DNA from: Streptomyces sp. P3
GTDB taxonomy: Bacteria > Actinomycetota > Actinomycetes > Streptomycetales > Streptomycetaceae
Direction: 5' to 3'
DNA length: 64,000 bases
NCBI RefSeq assembly: GCF_003032475.1
Contig: NZ_CP028369.1
Location: 3,038,001 to 3,102,000, forward strand
In this document: one piece after another, positions 35,248 to 44,544 of the stretch
Numbering within the stretch: position 1 is the stretch's first letter
Layout: each line of letters begins with the position of its first letter
Position numbers and translations under genes: made by a program
Notes under the pieces: model-generated
Seen by the model: the letters and a program-made list of their open reading frames with translations, nothing else
What the model was told of the DNA's origin: nothing
Database searches by the model: none

Positions 35248-38200
35248 ATGTCAGTGCAGATTGGGCGGGGCAGTAGAGGTTCAGTGAAATGTCATGCTCA
35301 TGCCTCATGGAGGGGTTTCAGGGTGGTGTCCGCCGCTTGCGTAGCCCTACTTGCGATCGGTGTCGCGCCCGTTCAAAAGGCGTCCGCTTCTCCCATCGCG
35401 GCCACAGCCAGCCCTCTCCTCGAGGGGCAGCAGGCGTTGGCAAGGGCCGAAAAGTCGGGTCGGCAGGTCGAGGTGATGGGGGAGCGTTCAGAGCGGACAA
35501 CCGTCTATGCGAACCCTGATGGCTTCACCTTCACTTTGCAGGAGTCAGCAGTTCCTGTGCGCGTTGCAAAGCCAGGAGGCGGTTGGACGGCACCAGATGC
35601 AACGCTGGTGAAACGTTCTGACGGCTTGGTGGAGCCCAAGGCCGCTGCTGTAGGCATGGTCTTCTCTGGCGGGGGCGTGAAGGCACCGCTTGCCCGGATT
35701 GAGGACGAAGGACAGTTGCTGGAACTGCGGTGGCCCGGAATGCTTCCAGAGCCGCAGATCGAGGGGACCAGCGCTTTGTACGTGGGAGTACTGCCCGGTG
35801 TGGACCTTAGGGTGAACACGACGCCGGAGAGCTTCCAACCGGTGTTTGTGGTCAAGACAGTCGAAGCAGCGGCGAACGAGAAGCTGAGAAAACTCACTTT
35901 CGGACTCAAGGCGGTCGGCTTGGATGTGCGAAAAGGGGCGTCCGGCAACCTTGCCGCCGTGGACGGCAGTGGTCGTACGGTGTTCAAAGCGCCGCCCGCC
36001 CAGATGTGGGACTCCAAGGGCGTGGCCTCCGGGACGCAGACGCGGCTGATGGCGGTCGAACGGCCCGGGACCGGTGAGGCGCAGTCGGCTCACCAGTCGG
36101 CGACGACGCCGTCGGGTTCCGGATCGGAGCCGGGGCAGGGCGACACCGTGGCCCGTATGGAAGTCGCGGTCGCCAAGGACTCGCTGTCGGTGATCCCAGA
36201 CTCGGAAATGCTCACGAAATCCAAAGCGTCGGCGTTCCCCATATTCATAGACCCAACCATCACCTGGGGGGAGTCGGAACGCACACTACTGCGGAGCGAC
36301 GGCTACGAGTCGTACGGTTGGGCCAACGGCGACGATGGCCTTGGGAAAGGTGTGGGGAAGTGCGGCACTTGGAGCGGCTATTACTGTGGTCCGGGCTACA
36401 CGCAACGCCTGTACTTCGAGTTCTCGCCCGCCAGCCTGAAGGGCAAGAAGGTCCTGGATGCGACGTTTCGGGTGACCGAACCTTGGGCATTTCAGTGTGA
36501 TCCACGTTGGGTCGATCTGGTTCGCACGAATAACATTTCGTCCTCCACCACATGGTCGACACGGCCGGCAGAGCTGGACCTGATGGTGGATCGCAACGTC
36601 TCAGCGGGGCGTGGCTCGCTGTGTGATCCGGATTCGCCGGACGCACCCATCGAGTTTAACGACAACGCGGAGGAAAAGAACGAGAACTTGACGCCGACAG
36701 TGCGCGACTTCGCTGCGGGCAAATTCTCTATGCTCACGCTCGAGGTCCGGGCGCACGACGAGTCTGACGCCTCGGCGTGGAAGCGGTTCAAGAACGATGC
36801 CGTAATCGCAGTGAAGTACGTGGGTCTACCGGCCCTTCCCACCGAGGTCGGTGTGGTCACAGGCTCTTCTTATGTGTGCTCGAGCAGCTCGGCGTCTCCG
36901 AACATGGTGTCCGATCCGACGCCGCTGGTGCAGGGCAAGCCAAGGACTGCCTCCGGCGGTTCGGGCGGCGCCAGTCTCCGAATCCGGTGGCGGACAGAGA
37001 AGTACGACGGTACGACGTGGACTGTCGCCCACACGGACATCGACGGCCCGACATCCGGCTATGTCGGGGATTCAGTCAAGCAGTCGAGAAGCCTGCCGAC
37101 GCTGCAGGAGGGAGTCCTCTACCGGCTGAAGGCTGTGACACTCTCGCACTATGAAGACGGTAGTAACCGCTTGAATTCCGGTTACAGCACGCCCTGCTAC
37201 TTCAAAGTCGATCCGACCGCTCCTAAGGCTCCGACGGTGACCATCGGTTCCCCGTATACAGAGTGCACGACCAACGCCTGTACGGGCCGGGGTGGACCGG
37301 GTGTGAAGGGCACGTTCACGTTTGCGCCTGCGCCGGGGGACACGAATGTCGCGGGCTACCAGTACAGGTTGTCCGGTGAGGAGGCGTGGTCGGCTGACCA
37401 GATGGGCTTGACTACGACGATCACCTTCGCGCCCGATAAGTCAGGCCTGATCACGCTGTATGCCCGAGCCAAAGACAGCGTCGGCACCGGCCGCTACGGC
37501 GCGGAGATGGCAGTCGATTTCCTGGTGAGCGCAGGCGCGGGGCCGGTCGGGCGGTGGCACTTTGCAGAGACGAGCGGTGCCGCGTTGGACTCGGCGACAT
37601 CCGATGGTGAGGACAACGCCACGCTGGCAGGTGGCGCAGTGCGCAACGACAAAGGGCGCCGTGGAGTGATCACGAGGGACTCCAGTGGCTTTCCGCTGGA
37701 GACGCCGGTCACTGATACAGGCTTGTCTTTGAACGGGTCCACTGCGTACGCCCAGACGAACGCCCGTGTTGTGGAGACCCGCTCAGCATTCACCCTTTCC
37801 GCTTGGGTGCGGCTGGAACGCGACGACCGCGACGCCGCTGTGCTCTCGACAAGGGACAGCGTCAGCAGCCCGTTCCTCCTGGAGTACGAGGCGCGTAACA
37901 AAACCTGGTGCTTCGGCATCCGGCAGCCGGGTGCCACCGACATGTATACGGGGCAGTATGCGGTCTACCCGGCACAGATCGGCGTGTGGACGCACCTGGC
38001 CGGCACATACGATCCGGCGACGGGCAAGCTGATGCTCTATGTGGACGGCCGACGGCAGTACCAGGGCCAGAGCGTGGCGGGCTCGTACGCGTCGACCGCG
38101 CCACTGAGTTTCGGACGGCATGAGTTCAGCACGGGCCCCGGGTATTACTTCCAGGGATCGATCGACGAAGTCGCAGTCTGGCAACGGGCGCTGACTGGAG

Positions 38201-38946
38201 GGGAGATTGCTGAAGAGGCCCGACTAGTGGTGGCGGGTGACACGTTTGCCGGCGTCGAACTGGTAGCGGACTGGAACGCCGAACGCGGCTCGGGTACGTC
38301 CATTCCGGACGCCACTTCCGGCTATGGCAAGAGTCTGACTCTGACGGCTGGAGCCACGCTGGAGGAGGGCGCCGCCGTGTTCGACGGGGTCGACGACGCG
38401 GCGACCACAGCCGGCCCGGTGATTAACGAGCACGGTGCGTTCACTGTGACGACTCTGGTTCAACTGGATGCCGCGAAGATCCTGGCCAAGGATGTCGGCT
38501 ATGTGGGGCAAGTGCTGGGGCAGCGCACCGCGGACGGGTCTGCGTGGGGATTCTTTTACCAGCTCACCGGCAAAGAGACCGTATGGGATGAAGAAGCTCT
38601 GGAGGAGCGGACCGTTCCTGTCGGGCATTGGCACTTCGGGCGTCTCAACGATGACGGCAGTTTTGCGTCCGTTGTCTCCGACGACGTCGCCGAGTTGGGT
38701 AGCCCGGTGCGGTTGACCGGCACGTACGACTCCTTGGAAGGGACGGTCAGTCTCTACCTCGGACACAACCAGAACGGCAGTGCTCGTTCCTTCACGGTCA
38801 AGCTCGGCAGTGGCGACTTCACGATCGGCAAGGGCTTCACCGCCGGCGTCTGGAAGCACTATCTGCCCGGTCGGATATGGGAGGTGCGCCTGTGGGCGGG
38901 TGCGATGGCCAGTAGCGCGCAAATCGATGAGAGCGTCGGCGACTGA
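35248..38946 (+). CDS. Large secreted LamG/DNRLRE-domain protein
   Basis: A 1232-residue secreted protein. The N-terminus has basic residues, a hydrophobic core (VVSAACVALLAIGVAP) and a likely cleavage near ASA. Residues ~330-530 resemble the DNRLRE-type module (WGESERTLLRSDGYES, RLYFEFSPASLKGKKVLDATFRV, TTWSTRP). A fibronectin-like stretch follows. Two LamG/jellyroll lectin domains lie at ~770-990 (FTLSAWVRLER, WTHLAGTYDPATGKLMLYVDG, GSIDEVAVWQRAL) and ~1010-1228. Such proteins are commonly encoded beside RHS genes in Streptomyces; here the RHS gene is 5.6 kb downstream. GC is visibly lower than in the neighbours, suggesting transfer. GTG 35254 has better ribosome-site spacing and is an alternative start. 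Confidence 0.8.
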   Translation: MSVQIGRGSRGSVKCHAHASWRGFRVVSAACVALLAIGVAPVQKASASPIAATASPLLEGQQALARAEKSGRQVEVMGERSERTTVYANPDGFTFTLQESAVPVRVAKPGGGWTAPDATLVKRSDGLVEPKAAAVGMVFSGGGVKAPLARIEDEGQLLELRWPGMLPEPQIEGTSALYVGVLPGVDLRVNTTPESFQPVFVVKTVEAAANEKLRKLTFGLKAVGLDVRKGASGNLAAVDGSGRTVFKAPPAQMWDSKGVASGTQTRLMAVERPGTGEAQSAHQSATTPSGSGSEPGQGDTVARMEVAVAKDSLSVIPDSEMLTKSKASAFPIFIDPTITWGESERTLLRSDGYESYGWANGDDGLGKGVGKCGTWSGYYCGPGYTQRLYFEFSPASLKGKKVLDATFRVTEPWAFQCDPRWVDLVRTNNISSSTTWSTRPAELDLMVDRNVSAGRGSLCDPDSPDAPIEFNDNAEEKNENLTPTVRDFAAGKFSMLTLEVRAHDESDASAWKRFKNDAVIAVKYVGLPALPTEVGVVTGSSYVCSSSSASPNMVSDPTPLVQGKPRTASGGSGGASLRIRWRTEKYDGTTWTVAHTDIDGPTSGYVGDSVKQSRSLPTLQEGVLYRLKAVTLSHYEDGSNRLNSGYSTPCYFKVDPTAPKAPTVTIGSPYTECTTNACTGRGGPGVKGTFTFAPAPGDTNVAGYQYRLSGEEAWSADQMGLTTTITFAPDKSGLITLYARAKDSVGTGRYGAEMAVDFLVSAGAGPVGRWHFAETSGAALDSATSDGEDNATLAGGAVRNDKGRRGVITRDSSGFPLETPVTDTGLSLNGSTAYAQTNARVVETRSAFTLSAWVRLERDDRDAAVLSTRDSVSSPFLLEYEARNKTWCFGIRQPGATDMYTGQYAVYPAQIGVWTHLAGTYDPATGKLMLYVDGRRQYQGQSVAGSYASTAPLSFGRHEFSTGPGYYFQGSIDEVAVWQRALTGGEIAEEARLVVAGDTFAGVELVADWNAERGSGTSIPDATSGYGKSLTLTAGATLEEGAAVFDGVDDAATTAGPVINEHGAFTVTTLVQLDAAKILAKDVGYVGQVLGQRTADGSAWGFFYQLTGKETVWDEEALEERTVPVGHWHFGRLNDDGSFASVVSDDVAELGSPVRLTGTYDSLEGTVSLYLGHNQNGSARSFTVKLGSGDFTIGKGFTAGVWKHYLPGRIWEVRLWAGAMASSAQIDESVGD

Positions 38947-38953
38947 ATAAGGC

Positions 38954-38987
38954 CCGGGGGAGGGCAGCCGAGGCTGCCCTCCCCCGG
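38954..38987 (+). terminator. Strong terminator after the LamG gene
   Basis: A perfect 16-bp GC-rich stem (38954-38969 with 38972-38987) begins 8 bp after the stop. Confidence 0.85.
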
Positions 38988-39528
38988 AACGTCAGACAAA
39001 TGTGGTAGGGGTCTGAGCGGGGCCATGTCCATATCGAGAACCTGGACGGCGGCGCCGTGCCGCCCGATCCAGCTGCAATCCACTGCTCTTCCGATTTTCG
39101 TGGCCGCGAATGTGCGTGCGAGTGGAGGACGGTCGCAGGATAGATGTCACAAATCTACCTGGCGATATTTTGAGGAAAAGGCCGATGACGCGGGTACCGG
39201 GTTTGCGTCTGAGCTGGATGTCGATTTGTCTGGTGGTGGCACGCCTACGCTTTCGCGGCGGTCCATCACCAGCTGATTTGTTTCAGTGAACTCTTCGGTC
39301 GTCTCCACTATGTTCGATATGTCTTCAATTTTGGCGAACGGGGTCGAAGGGGTCGGGCACGGGGCTGTCCCAGGTAATGCGATTCGTCGCGGCTACCGGT
39401 GGGCAGGCTTCGGCTATTCAGGTAGAGGAATCTCCCAGATGCGCTTCTCGGGTTCGAGGAGAGCCCAGTTATCGGGTCGGGCTTCTCGAGAGCGGCACTC
39501 ACCGGAGCCCGCCGTCAGCCGGGTCCGT
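38988..39528. other. AT-richer gene-free stretch before prfB
   Basis: About 540 bp of lower-GC sequence. Several short open frames exist on both strands but none has Streptomyces codon bias, a ribosome binding site and a recognisable product. It may be debris of the accessory insertion. Confidence 0.5.
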
Positions 39529-39540
39529 TAGGCTGGAGGC
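39529..39540 (+). promoter_or_regulatory. -10 element of a likely leaderless prfB transcript
   Basis: TAGGCT (39529-39534) ends 7 bases before the GTG start. GGAGG directly abuts the GTG and is too close to act as a ribosome binding site, so a leaderless mRNA is the better reading. Confidence 0.5.
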
Positions 39541-40644
<1,104 letters not shown>

Positions 40645-40659
40645 GTTTGTCGACACGGT

Positions 40660-40692
40660 AACCGCCCCTGATTCAGGGGCGGTTTGCTTTTT
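40660..40692 (+). terminator. Intrinsic terminator of prfB
   Basis: An 11-bp stem AACCGCCCCTG (40660-40670) pairs with CAGGGGCGGTT (40674-40684) around an ATT loop, followed by a T-rich tract. Confidence 0.9.
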
Positions 40693-40916
40693 ACGTCACA
40701 TTCACGGCACCAACATCGCGCAAAGCGCCCTGACTTGGACATTGCGTACGCAACGGCCTTGACGCTGCTTTGAAAAATGGGGAGGGTGCAGTGTGGCATG
40801 CGCATCTCCGGGGCGCATGTGAACCGGGGGGTTTTCGCTAGATCTCAGCTTCCCCCGTCGATCACAGCCCCCGGCGCGGCCTCATCGACGATTCAGCTAC
40901 TGGGGGTAGCAACCAG

Positions 40917-41792
40917 ATGACCAAGAAGACGCGTATCCGGGTCGCGCGCATAGCCGCCGGCGCCGTGATCGCCGCGGGCGCCTCGCTGACGGTGGCCGGC
41001 GTCGCCTCGGCCACCGGCAACGACGGCGGCCTCAGCGGCCTCGTGTCGACATCCGGTGGAGGGGAAGTCACCCCGCAGACGGGCGAGGAGCCCTGCCCGA
41101 TCGTGGTCTGCACGGACGGTGGCTCCGAGAACGGTGGCTCCGGCAACGGTGGCTCCGAGAACGGTGGCTCCGGCAACGGTGGCTCCGAGAACGGTGGCTC
41201 CGAGAACGGTGGCTCCGGCAACGGTGGCTCCGAGAACGGTGGCTCCGGCAACGGTGGCTCCGAGAACGGTGGCTCCGGCAACGGTGGCTCCGAGAACGGT
41301 GGCTCCGGCAACGGTGGCTCCGAGAACGGTGGCTCCGGCAACGGTGGCTCCGAGAACGGTGGCTCCGGCAACGGTGGCTCCGGCAACGGTGGCTCCGGCA
41401 ACGGTGGCTCCGGCAACGGTGGCTCCGGCAACGGTGGCAGCACCTCTTCCGGTTCCTCCACGTCCGGCTCGTCCTCGACCGGCACCGCGGGGTCGACGGG
41501 TAGCACGGGTTCGACCGGCTCCACCGGCGGTTCCGTCACCGGTGGCTCCACCACCGGTGGGCCGGACACCGATGGCACCTCCACTCAGGAGGAGGGCACC
41601 TCCGCGCTGACCGACACCTCGGACACCACCTCCGACGCGGCCGCCCAGGGTGGCGGCAAGGAGCTGGCCGAGACCGGTGCGGGCGAGGAGACTACGTTCC
41701 TCATCCTCGGCGCCGCCACGATGATCGCCGGCGGCATCGGCTTCCGGGTGCTGCCGCGCCTCGTGGCCGGCCGCGGCGGAGCCGCTGCCTGA
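40917..41792 (+). CDS. Sortase-anchored surface protein with Gly-Ser-Asn repeat stalk
   Basis: A 291-residue cell-wall protein. It begins with a signal peptide (RIAAGAVIAAGASLTVAGVASA). A short conserved head containing CPIVVC (two cysteines) precedes 21 tandem five-residue units GGS(E/G)N, then a Ser/Thr/Gly-rich segment. The C-terminus has a class-E-type sorting signal, LAETG, a hydrophobic helix (TTFLILGAATMIAGGIGF) and a basic tail. LAxTG substrates are cut by SrtE sortases in Streptomyces. The long repeat probably works as a flexible stalk. No partner gene is adjacent; ligand and role are unknown. Confidence 0.85.
   Translation: MTKKTRIRVARIAAGAVIAAGASLTVAGVASATGNDGGLSGLVSTSGGGEVTPQTGEEPCPIVVCTDGGSENGGSGNGGSENGGSGNGGSENGGSENGGSGNGGSENGGSGNGGSENGGSGNGGSENGGSGNGGSENGGSGNGGSENGGSGNGGSGNGGSGNGGSGNGGSGNGGSTSSGSSTSGSSSTGTAGSTGSTGSTGSTGGSVTGGSTTGGPDTDGTSTQEEGTSALTDTSDTTSDAAAQGGGKELAETGAGEETTFLILGAATMIAGGIGFRVLPRLVAGRGGAAA
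41118..41432. repeat. 15-bp in-frame tandem repeat, 21 copies
   Basis: Each unit encodes GGSEN or GGSGN; most of the tract alternates the two, i.e. a 30-bp higher-order repeat, ending in five GGSGN units. DNA copies are nearly identical, so length variation between strains is likely. Confidence 0.97.
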
Positions 41793-41874
41793 CAGTGAGC
41801 AGCCGTACGCGGACGTGACGTGACAGCGAGGGGTCCGGAGCGATCCGAGCGCTGTTGCTTTATTCGGGGTTTGG

Positions 41875-42120
41875 CTACTTCGCCCCGTCGACCGTTTGGT
41901 CGGCGGGCCGAAGTGCTGTGAAATGGCGGTGCGGGCCCGAGGCATGTCGGCGAAATGGGCGTGGATGCGGGCGAGGCTGATCGCGGCACCTGTGAGTTGG
42001 TGCTGGAGGCTGGTCGTCGCTAGGCGCCGGTAGCAGGATCTGCGCATTCCACAGCGCTGGACACCCTGAGAGATGGCGCCTTCGAATCCGGCGGGGCTCT
42101 TGTTGGCGTCGGCTGAACTC
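41875..42120 (-). pseudogene. Truncated IS1182-like transposase, C-terminal fragment
   Basis: Minus-strand translation gives AGFEGAISQGVQRCGMRR, YRRLATTSLQHQLTGAAISLARI, the pattern of the C-terminal end of IS1182-family DDE transposases (EGTISQ...LRRxRYRGLxKxxLQH.LT). A frameshift near 41930 moves the last residues, HFTALRPA, into another frame before the stop at 41875. The fragment is cut exactly where the ISL3 inverted repeat begins. The remainder of the transposase is not on the other side of the element. Assignment is from memory of the family pattern. Confidence 0.65.
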
Positions 42121-42175
42121 GGGTTCTGGATCACTTTTGGTGCCGGAGCCACGGAGGGTCACCACGCCCGCGATC
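42121..42175 (+). repeat. Left inverted repeat of the ISL3 element
   Basis: Begins GGGTTCTGGATCACTTTTGG and is matched as reverse complement near 43811-43865. Similarity fades outside this block. Confidence 0.8.
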
Positions 42176-43797
42176 ATGAGCGGCCTCGCGCCGCAAGGAG
42201 GACTCTCTTGGGGAGCAGGTCGAAGTTGGCGCGGCCGAACATCTGCCGCTTGAGCATCTTGATCTTGTTGTTGTGGTCTTCAACGGCACCAGAGCTGTAG
42301 AGCAGGCTGAGCCCGGCGACGACGGCGTCGAGGTCCTGGCCGAGGCCGGTGACGAACGCGTGCAGGGCGGGCAGGTCATCGGCCTGGACGCGCTTGATCT
42401 ATTGGTCCAGCTGCTGTCCTTGGCGGTTGTTCATCAACTCGGCGAAGGAACACACGTGTTCAGCGGTGCGGTCGAGTTCGGGGCAGCGGGCGAGGATCGT
42501 CTTGAGCCGCTCGGCCTGGTCGTCGTCCAGGCGGTCGGGGCGGCGGGTGATCCAGCTGGTCACGTCTCGCACGGATGGGTGCTTGCGAGGCGGATCGTCG
42601 TGCGGGAACGCTTCACGGAGTTGCTGCACGTACCTCTTCACGACGCTCTCGCCGCCGGGGTAGCCGCGCTCACGCAGTTCCTCGAAGAGGTGGCGGGCGA
42701 CGGTACGGCCCTGGGCCCACCGCTGATGGAGATAGGGCTTGTAGGGATCGAGGATGCTGCTGCGGCCGGTCCACCGTCCCACCAGCAGTTCGTCCGCGGT
42801 GGCCGCGCGGGCTAGGTGTTCTGCCCACGGTGTTGCGGGCCAGGCTGAGCCGGCGGGCGATCGGCCGCATGCCGAGCCCGTCGTCGAGCAGGGCGTGGAC
42901 GGCTGCGTGTTGTTCGCGCACCCGGTCCGACAGGCGGCCGGAGTGTCGCGGTTCGCCTGAAGGACGCGGCGCGAGCTCAGCGGTCTTCACAGGTGCGGCG
43001 GTGCGGATCAGGCTGGTCTCTTCCGGCTCGCGCAGCAGGGCGCGGTGCGGGATGGCCGTCTTCTCGACGGCCTCGACGAGGTTTTTCCAGATGTGCCACC
43101 GGTCCGCGACGTGGACCGCGTCCGGGGCGCCGAGCCGTCCGGCCTCAGCGTATGCGGTCGAGCGGTCACGGCAGATCACCTCGACGCCGGGGTGGTCGGC
43201 GAGCCAGGCGGACACCGTGGCCGTGGTGCGGTCGGGCAGCAGATAACCGGACGACGCGTGTCGATGTCCACCAGGATCGTGCCGTAGTTGTGGCCCTTGC
43301 GCAGGGCGAACTCATCCACCCCCAGCACCCGCGGCGTGTGGACTTGAGGCTCCGGCAGGCGGCGTATCAGCCGCAGCAGTGTCGACCGGCTCGCCTCAAC
43401 GGCGAGTGTGTCCGCCAGGCGGGCGCCGGCCCGGCCTGCCAGCATCACGGCCACCCGTTGCGGCACCGTCTGCAGCCCGGTGCTTCGCCTCCCGTGCCGG
43501 AAGGTCAGCCCATTGACCTGCTCGGCGAACGTGGCCTGCGGGCAGGTGCGGGCGCGGCAGCGGAACCGCCGGGACCTGTAAATCGATCACCATAGGACAC
43601 CCGGCGACCGCCGTATTGGCGAGGCGGCGTACGTATCGGCTGTGCACCCGGCCCGACGTCGTCTCGCAGGCATGACACGCGGCCTGTTCCGCCGATGCAC
43701 GGGCTCGCACGAGTACCAACTCGCTCTCGACCACTGCCTTTTCGATCACAACGCCTTCAGCCTGGTGGAATTACAGGTCCTGGAGGAACACATCACC
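42174..43797 (-). pseudogene. ISL3-family transposase, broken by frameshifts and a nonsense codon
   Basis: Family features survive in pieces: VHSRYVRRLANTAVAG, the zinc-type RARTCPQATFAEQV, GVDEFALRKGHNYGTILVD (catalytic Asp region), ICRDRSTAYAE, and VADRWHIWKNLVEAVEK. The pieces lie in different frames, with breaks near 43580, 43245 and 42830. A TAG at 42399-42401 stands where family members have Trp (DQWIKR). A stop also interrupts the extreme N-terminus near 43777. The final segment ends ...LLPKRVLLAAR near 42176. At least five inactivating changes mean long-term decay. Confidence 0.85.
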
Positions 43798-43810
43798 CAC
43801 GGCCGTTCGT

Positions 43811-43865
43811 GATCGCGGGCGTGGTGACCCTCCGTGGCTTCGGCACCAAAGGTGATCCAGAACCA
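43811..43865 (-). repeat. Right inverted repeat of the ISL3 element
   Basis: Reverse complement of the left repeat with a few mismatches; it ends GTGATCCAGAACC. Confidence 0.8.
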
Positions 43866-44544
43866 GCGTTCGGCCTCGTCGAGATCTCCGCCGCACGACG
43901 CGGAGAGCGGAGGCAGGCACACCACGGGCCGCGACGAGCGCCCACACCTGGCGCGGTGCAGGCGGCGGCAGTGTGAGCATCCAGCCGCTGCGCAATATCC
44001 TGTACCGCCAGGAAGACGCCTCCTGTTCCGTACGACCGGTCACATTGGCATCACGAATCCCAGGCGTTGTTTGTGTGGCCTTAGACCTCGGCATACAACT
44101 GTTGGGTGTTGAACGACCCGGGTAAAAGGGGGACTTGAGATGACCGGGACTGCGCCGAGCGTGCTGGGAGCAATGCCGATCGCGCCGGTTGTCGTACGGG
44201 ATGTCGGCGGGAGTTGGACGACGGTGAGCCGACGGGAGCCCAACCGGTAGACGCGCTTTTGGTGTGGACGGATCACAGACGCGGCAGCGCTGCGTCCCGG
44301 CCTGGAGATGGGGCGTTTTCGCCCCCACGCGTCTGATGCGGTTCGGCGCTCGGGTGCGGTCCCTGTGCGCTCTGAGGTGGCCATGTTCCGGTGTGGTGCG
44401 TCCCTTTTGGTCAATGACGTTCAGATGTAGCGAGGGGCGAGCGCCCGCCCGCTTTAGTACCCGTGGCCGCCGCCTGGCAGCTCATCCTTCCTCCCGGAGT
44501 GCTCTCGGCATTCCAGACTTATCTGAACGGGGTGTACATCAACC
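43866..44544. other. Gap between the ISL3 element and the RHS gene
   Basis: About 680 bp with no recognised gene apart from a possible 36-codon frame at 44140-44250. It probably contains the RHS promoter. Base composition is mixed and lower in GC than the core. Confidence 0.5.
44140..44250 (+). CDS. Possible small ORF, 36 residues
   Basis: Reads MTGTAPSVLGAMP, then IAPVVVRDVGGSW and a basic end. A purine-rich AAAAGGGGGA lies just before the ATG at reasonable spacing. It is not recognised, and could be a leader, a peptide or a remnant of a longer gene. Only the start context and upstream AT-rich patch support it. Confidence 0.25.
   Translation: MTGTAPSVLGAMPIAPVVVRDVGGSWTTVSRREPNR

Larger units (their letters stand above)
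42121..43865. mobile_element. Decayed ISL3-family insertion sequence
   Basis: About 1.75 kb bounded by long inverted repeats (42121-42175 and 43811-43865, around 50 of 55 bases matching) and containing one disrupted ISL3-type transposase gene. I saw no clear 8-bp target duplication outside the repeats. The element is degenerate and should not move on its own. Confidence 0.8.

Noticed and set aside
38988..39528. Short open frames of 60-85 codons in the gap before prfB
   Set aside because: They lack ribosome binding sites and codon bias and overlap one another on both strands.
41118..41432. Regular repeats that might suggest a CRISPR array
   Set aside because: Units are 15 bp, contiguous, in frame and without unique spacers, and no cas genes are present.
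40893..42152. 419-codon minus-strand frame with repeated GATVAGATVLGATV units
   Set aside because: It is the shadow of the 15-bp repeat of the surface protein; only its first ~70 codons, inside the IS1182-like fragment, have family likeness.
43865..44130. Second half of the IS1182-like transposase on the far side of the ISL3 element
   Set aside because: Minus-strand translations here do not resemble the N-terminal or middle part of that family.
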